This document shows positions 61,370-64,000 of a stretch of DNA of 64,000 nucleotides, piece after piece. The number at the start of each line of letters is the position of its first letter. Within the stretch, counting starts at the first letter, position 1. Made by a program: the position numbers and the translations under genes. The DNA lies in contig NZ_JAIBOA010000007.1 in assembly GCF_019458805.1 (NCBI RefSeq), positions 1-64,000 on the forward strand, given 5' to 3'. The notes beneath the pieces were generated by a model, which was not told where the DNA came from, made no database searches, and was given only the letters and a program-made list of their open reading frames with translations. The DNA is from Actinomadura parmotrematis. GTDB lineage: Bacteria > Actinomycetota > Actinomycetes > Streptosporangiales > Streptosporangiaceae.

Positions 61370-61376
61370 TGCGGGT

Positions 61377-63398
61377 GTGGCAGATCCGGCGACCTACCGA
61401 CCCGCACCGGGATCCATCCCCGAGTCGCCGGGGGTGTACCGCTTCCGCGACGAGCACGGCCGCGTCGTGTACGTGGGCAAGGCCAAGAACCTGCGGGCCC
61501 GGCTGAACTCCTACTTCGCCGACTTCGCGGGCCTGCACCCGCGCACGCAGACGATGCTGCGGACGGCGTCCCAGGTCACCTGGACGGTCGTCGGCACCGA
61601 GGTCGAGGCGCTCCAGCTGGAGTACTCCTGGATCAAGGAGTTCGACCCCCGGTTCAACGTCCGCTACCGCGACGACAAGTCCTATCCCTATCTCGCCGTC
61701 ACCCTGAACGAGGAGTTCCCGAGGGTGATGGTGATGCGCGGCGCGAAACGCAAGGGCGTCCGGTACTTCGGCCCGTACTCGCACGCGTGGGCGATCCGCG
61801 AGACGGTCGACCAGCTCCTCCGCGTCTTCCCGGTCCGCACCTGCTCGGCCGGGGTGTTCAAGCGCCAGCGCCAGCTCGACCGGCCCTGCCTGCTCGGCTA
61901 CATCGACAAGTGCTCGGCGCCGTGCGTCGGCAAGGTGAGCCCGGCCGAGCACCGGCTGCTCGCCGACGAGTTCTGCGACTTCATGGCCGGGCAGGCCGGC
62001 CGGTTCATCAAGCGGCTGGAGCGCGAGATGCGCGAGGCCGCCGCGTCGGAGGAGTACGAGCGCGCCGCCCGCCTGCGCGACGACGTCCGCGCCCTGCAGC
62101 GCGCCCTGGAGAAGCAGGCCGTGGTGCTGCCCGACAGCACCGACTGCGACATCGTCGCCCTCGCCGAGGACGAGCTGGAGGCGGCCGTCCAGGTGTTCTA
62201 CGTGCGCGGCGGCCGGATCCGCGGCCAGCGCGGCTGGGTCGTCGACAAGGTCGAGGACGTCGGCACCGCGGGCCTGGTCGAGCAGTTCCTCATCCAGATC
62301 TACGGCGAGACCGAGTCGGCGCCGCGCGAGGTGCTCGTCCCCGAGCTGCCCGCCGACGCCGAGGCGATGACCGAGCTGCTGAGCGAGCAGCGCGGCGGCC
62401 CCGTCGCGCTGCGGGTGCCGCAGCGCGGCGACAAGCGGTCGCTGATGGAGACCGTCGCCCGCAACGCCCACGAGGCCCTCAAGCAGCACAAGACCCGCCG
62501 CGCCGGCGACCTCACCACTCGCAGCCTCGCGCTCCGCGAGCTGCAGGAGGCCCTGGAGCTCGACGAGGCGCCGCTCCGCATCGAGTGCTACGACGTGTCC
62601 AACCTCCAGGGCACGCACGTCGTGGCGTCCATGGTGGTGTTCGAGGACGGCCTGGTCCGCAAGGGCGAGTACCGGCGGTTCTCGATCAAGGCGGTGGAGG
62701 GGCAGGACGACGTCCGCTCGATCCACGAGGTGATCACCCGCCGGTTCCGCCGCTACCTCGCCGAGAGCGAGAAGACGGGCGAGCTGGCGAACCTCGCCGA
62801 GGACCCCGACGACCCCGGTGGCGTCCAGGCCGGCGCGCACCAGCCGATCGACCCCGAGACGGGCAGGCCGCGCCGGTTCGCCTACCCGCCGAACCTGGTG
62901 CTCGTCGACGGCGGCCCGCCGCAGGTCGCCGCCGCCCAGCGGGCCCTGGACGAGCTCGGCATCGACGACATCGCCGTCGCCGGCATCGCCAAGCGGCTGG
63001 AGGAGCTCTGGCTGCCCGGCGACGACGACCCGGTCATCCTGCCGCGCAACAGCGAGGGCATGTACCTGGTGCAGCGCGTCCGCGACGAGGCGCACCGGTT
63101 CGCCATCGCCTACCACCGGCAGAAGCGCTCCAAGGCGCTCACCGTCAGCGAGCTCGACGACGTCCCGGGCCTCGGCCCGGCCCGGCGGGCGGCGCTGCTC
63201 AAGCACTTCGGCTCGGTGAAGCGCCTGAAGGGCGCGACGCCCGAGCAGATCGCCGAGGTGCCGGGCATCGGCCTGCGCAGCGCCGAGGCCATCCTGGCCG
63301 CGCTGCACGGGGGCACGGCCCCCGGCGCCGCCGGCACCACCGCCACCGACACCGGCGCCCCGGGCGCCGGCGACCAGCACGGGGGAGAACGGACATGA
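61377..63398 (+). CDS. uvrC: Excinuclease ABC subunit C
   Basis: The 673-residue UvrC has an N-terminal GIY-YIG-type nuclease ([27 protein letters not shown]). CSAPCVGK and a UVR motif ([19 protein letters not shown]) follow. The C-terminal RNase H-like nuclease has [24 protein letters not shown], and tandem HhH motifs end it ([19 protein letters not shown]). It makes both incisions in nucleotide excision repair. GTG 61377 gives the standard N-terminus and lies 7 nt after a -10 box. rapZ overlaps the stop by ATGA. Confidence 0.95.
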   Translation: MADPATYRPAPGSIPESPGVYRFRDEHGRVVYVGKAKNLRARLNSYFADFAGLHPRTQTMLRTASQVTWTVVGTEVEALQLEYSWIKEFDPRFNVRYRDDKSYPYLAVTLNEEFPRVMVMRGAKRKGVRYFGPYSHAWAIRETVDQLLRVFPVRTCSAGVFKRQRQLDRPCLLGYIDKCSAPCVGKVSPAEHRLLADEFCDFMAGQAGRFIKRLEREMREAAASEEYERAARLRDDVRALQRALEKQAVVLPDSTDCDIVALAEDELEAAVQVFYVRGGRIRGQRGWVVDKVEDVGTAGLVEQFLIQIYGETESAPREVLVPELPADAEAMTELLSEQRGGPVALRVPQRGDKRSLMETVARNAHEALKQHKTRRAGDLTTRSLALRELQEALELDEAPLRIECYDVSNLQGTHVVASMVVFEDGLVRKGEYRRFSIKAVEGQDDVRSIHEVITRRFRRYLAESEKTGELANLAEDPDDPGGVQAGAHQPIDPETGRPRRFAYPPNLVLVDGGPPQVAAAQRALDELGIDDIAVAGIAKRLEELWLPGDDDPVILPRNSEGMYLVQRVRDEAHRFAIAYHRQKRSKALTVSELDDVPGLGPARRAALLKHFGSVKRLKGATPEQIAEVPGIGLRSAEAILAALHGGTAPGAAGTTATDTGAPGAGDQHGGERT

Positions 63399-64000
63399 CC
63401 GTCGAGGCGAACATCCCGGACATCGTCATCGTCACCGGCATGTCCGGTGCCGGGCGCAGCACCGCCGCCAAGGCGCTGGAGGACCTCGACTGGTTCGTGG
63501 TCGACAACCTGCCGCCGGGACTGCTGGCCACCATGGCCGACCTCGGCGGCCGGGTCCGCGACGCGGTGCCGCGCATCGCGGTCGTGGTGGACGTGCGCAG
63601 CCGCGGCTTCACCGCCGACCTGCACTCCTCCATCGCCGAGCTGGAGGCGCGCGGCGTCCACCCGCGGGTGGTGTTCCTGGAGGCCGGCGACGCCGACCTC
63701 GTCCGCCGCTTCGAGAGCGTGCGCCGCCCGCACCCGCTCCAGGGCGACGGCCGCCTCGTCGACGGCATCGCCCGCGAGCGCGAGGCGGTCCGCGAGGTGC
63801 GCGCCGAGGCCGACCTGGTCATCGACACCAGCGGCCTCAACGTGCACGAGCTCCGCGCCAAGATCATCGGCTTCTTCGGCACCGACACCGGCGAGTCCAG
63901 CCTCCGCGCCACCGTCGTGTCGTTCGGCTACAAGTACGGCCTGCCCGTCGACGCCGACCTCGTCGTCGACTGCCGGTTCCTGCCGAACCCGCACTGGGTG
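63395..64000 (+). CDS. rapZ: RapZ-family nucleotide-binding protein (partial, runs off window)
   Basis: The first 202 codons are present. P-loop [21 protein letters not shown] near residue 12 (the GRST variant is usual in actinobacteria), [11 protein letters not shown], and [14 protein letters not shown] follow. In E. coli RapZ is an RNase adaptor sensing GlcN6P; the role in actinobacteria is unclear. ATG 63395 overlaps the uvrC stop. The downstream order is usually the YvcK-like gene and whiA, outside this window. Confidence 0.93.
   Translation, partial: MTVEANIPDIVIVTGMSGAGRSTAAKALEDLDWFVVDNLPPGLLATMADLGGRVRDAVPRIAVVVDVRSRGFTADLHSSIAELEARGVHPRVVFLEAGDADLVRRFESVRRPHPLQGDGRLVDGIAREREAVREVRAEADLVIDTSGLNVHELRAKIIGFFGTDTGESSLRATVVSFGYKYGLPVDADLVVDCRFLPNPHWV

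Overview
This window is chromosomal DNA of a very high-GC actinomycete. Base composition looks well above 70% G+C by eye, GTG/TTG starts are common, and third codon positions are almost all G or C. A mycothiol-dependent formaldehyde dehydrogenase, Tat-exported oxidoreductases, an HxlR regulator and a gene order shared with mycobacteria and streptomycetes fit an Actinobacterium. My guess is a Streptosporangiales/Actinomadura-type organism, but that is inference. I saw no tRNA, rRNA, CRISPR array, transposase or phage gene.

Region 1 (1-8.8 kb): a large Arg/Gly/Asp repeat protein with a TPR-like C-terminus, then a minus-strand cell-surface polymer cassette of two Stealth-family sugar-phosphate transferases (one fused to a GT4 glycosyltransferase) and an unknown protein. 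The cassette promoter region carries a good CRP-type operator and a short leader ORF.

Region 2 (8.8-16 kb): a Tat-secreted cholesterol-oxidase-type enzyme; a divergent Tat protein/GMC oxidoreductase pair; an MBL hydrolase; a DUF1015 protein.

Region 3 (15.5-29.6 kb): a conserved housekeeping block resembling M. tuberculosis Rv1691-Rv1698: TPR protein, HAD phosphatase (glycerol-3-phosphate phosphatase type), small protein, tlyA, NAD kinase, recN, steA, mctB/steB. It is followed by a MraY-like membrane protein, a MurJ-like flippase and a GT4 enzyme. Two tandem secreted glycerophosphodiester phosphodiesterases and an SCP2 protein are inserted after the phosphatase. Genes here overlap by ATGA/GTGA junctions and are probably translationally coupled.

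Region 4 (29.6-37.7 kb): a yybP-ykoY manganese riboswitch in front of terC, a fused two-domain acyl-CoA dehydrogenase, a lipoprotein/MoxR/VWA operon, and an ECF sigma factor with its membrane partner.

Region 5 (37.7-46.9 kb): a divergent MFS/HxlR pair sharing a paired operator, a membrane adenylate/guanylate cyclase, a lipoprotein, mycothiol-dependent formaldehyde detoxification (dehydrogenase plus MBL hydrolase), an aldehyde dehydrogenase and a GPGG small membrane protein.

Region 6 (46.9-64 kb): a giant regulator that joins a CRP-type sensor and HTH to an NB-ARC ATPase and TPR array, an amidase-fold protein lacking its catalytic triad, an odd zinc-ribbon MBL protein, an MFS exporter, a GNAT enzyme, uvrA with a LexA box, two Rieske Tat lipoproteins, an MscS channel, uvrC and the start of rapZ.

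The most unusual items are the CRP-NB-ARC-TPR fusion, the pair of about 62-64-bp palindromes sharing one core at two distant sites, short SD-bearing leader ORFs whose stops overlap main start codons, the predicted dead amidase, and patchwork near-identity between the two Stealth genes.
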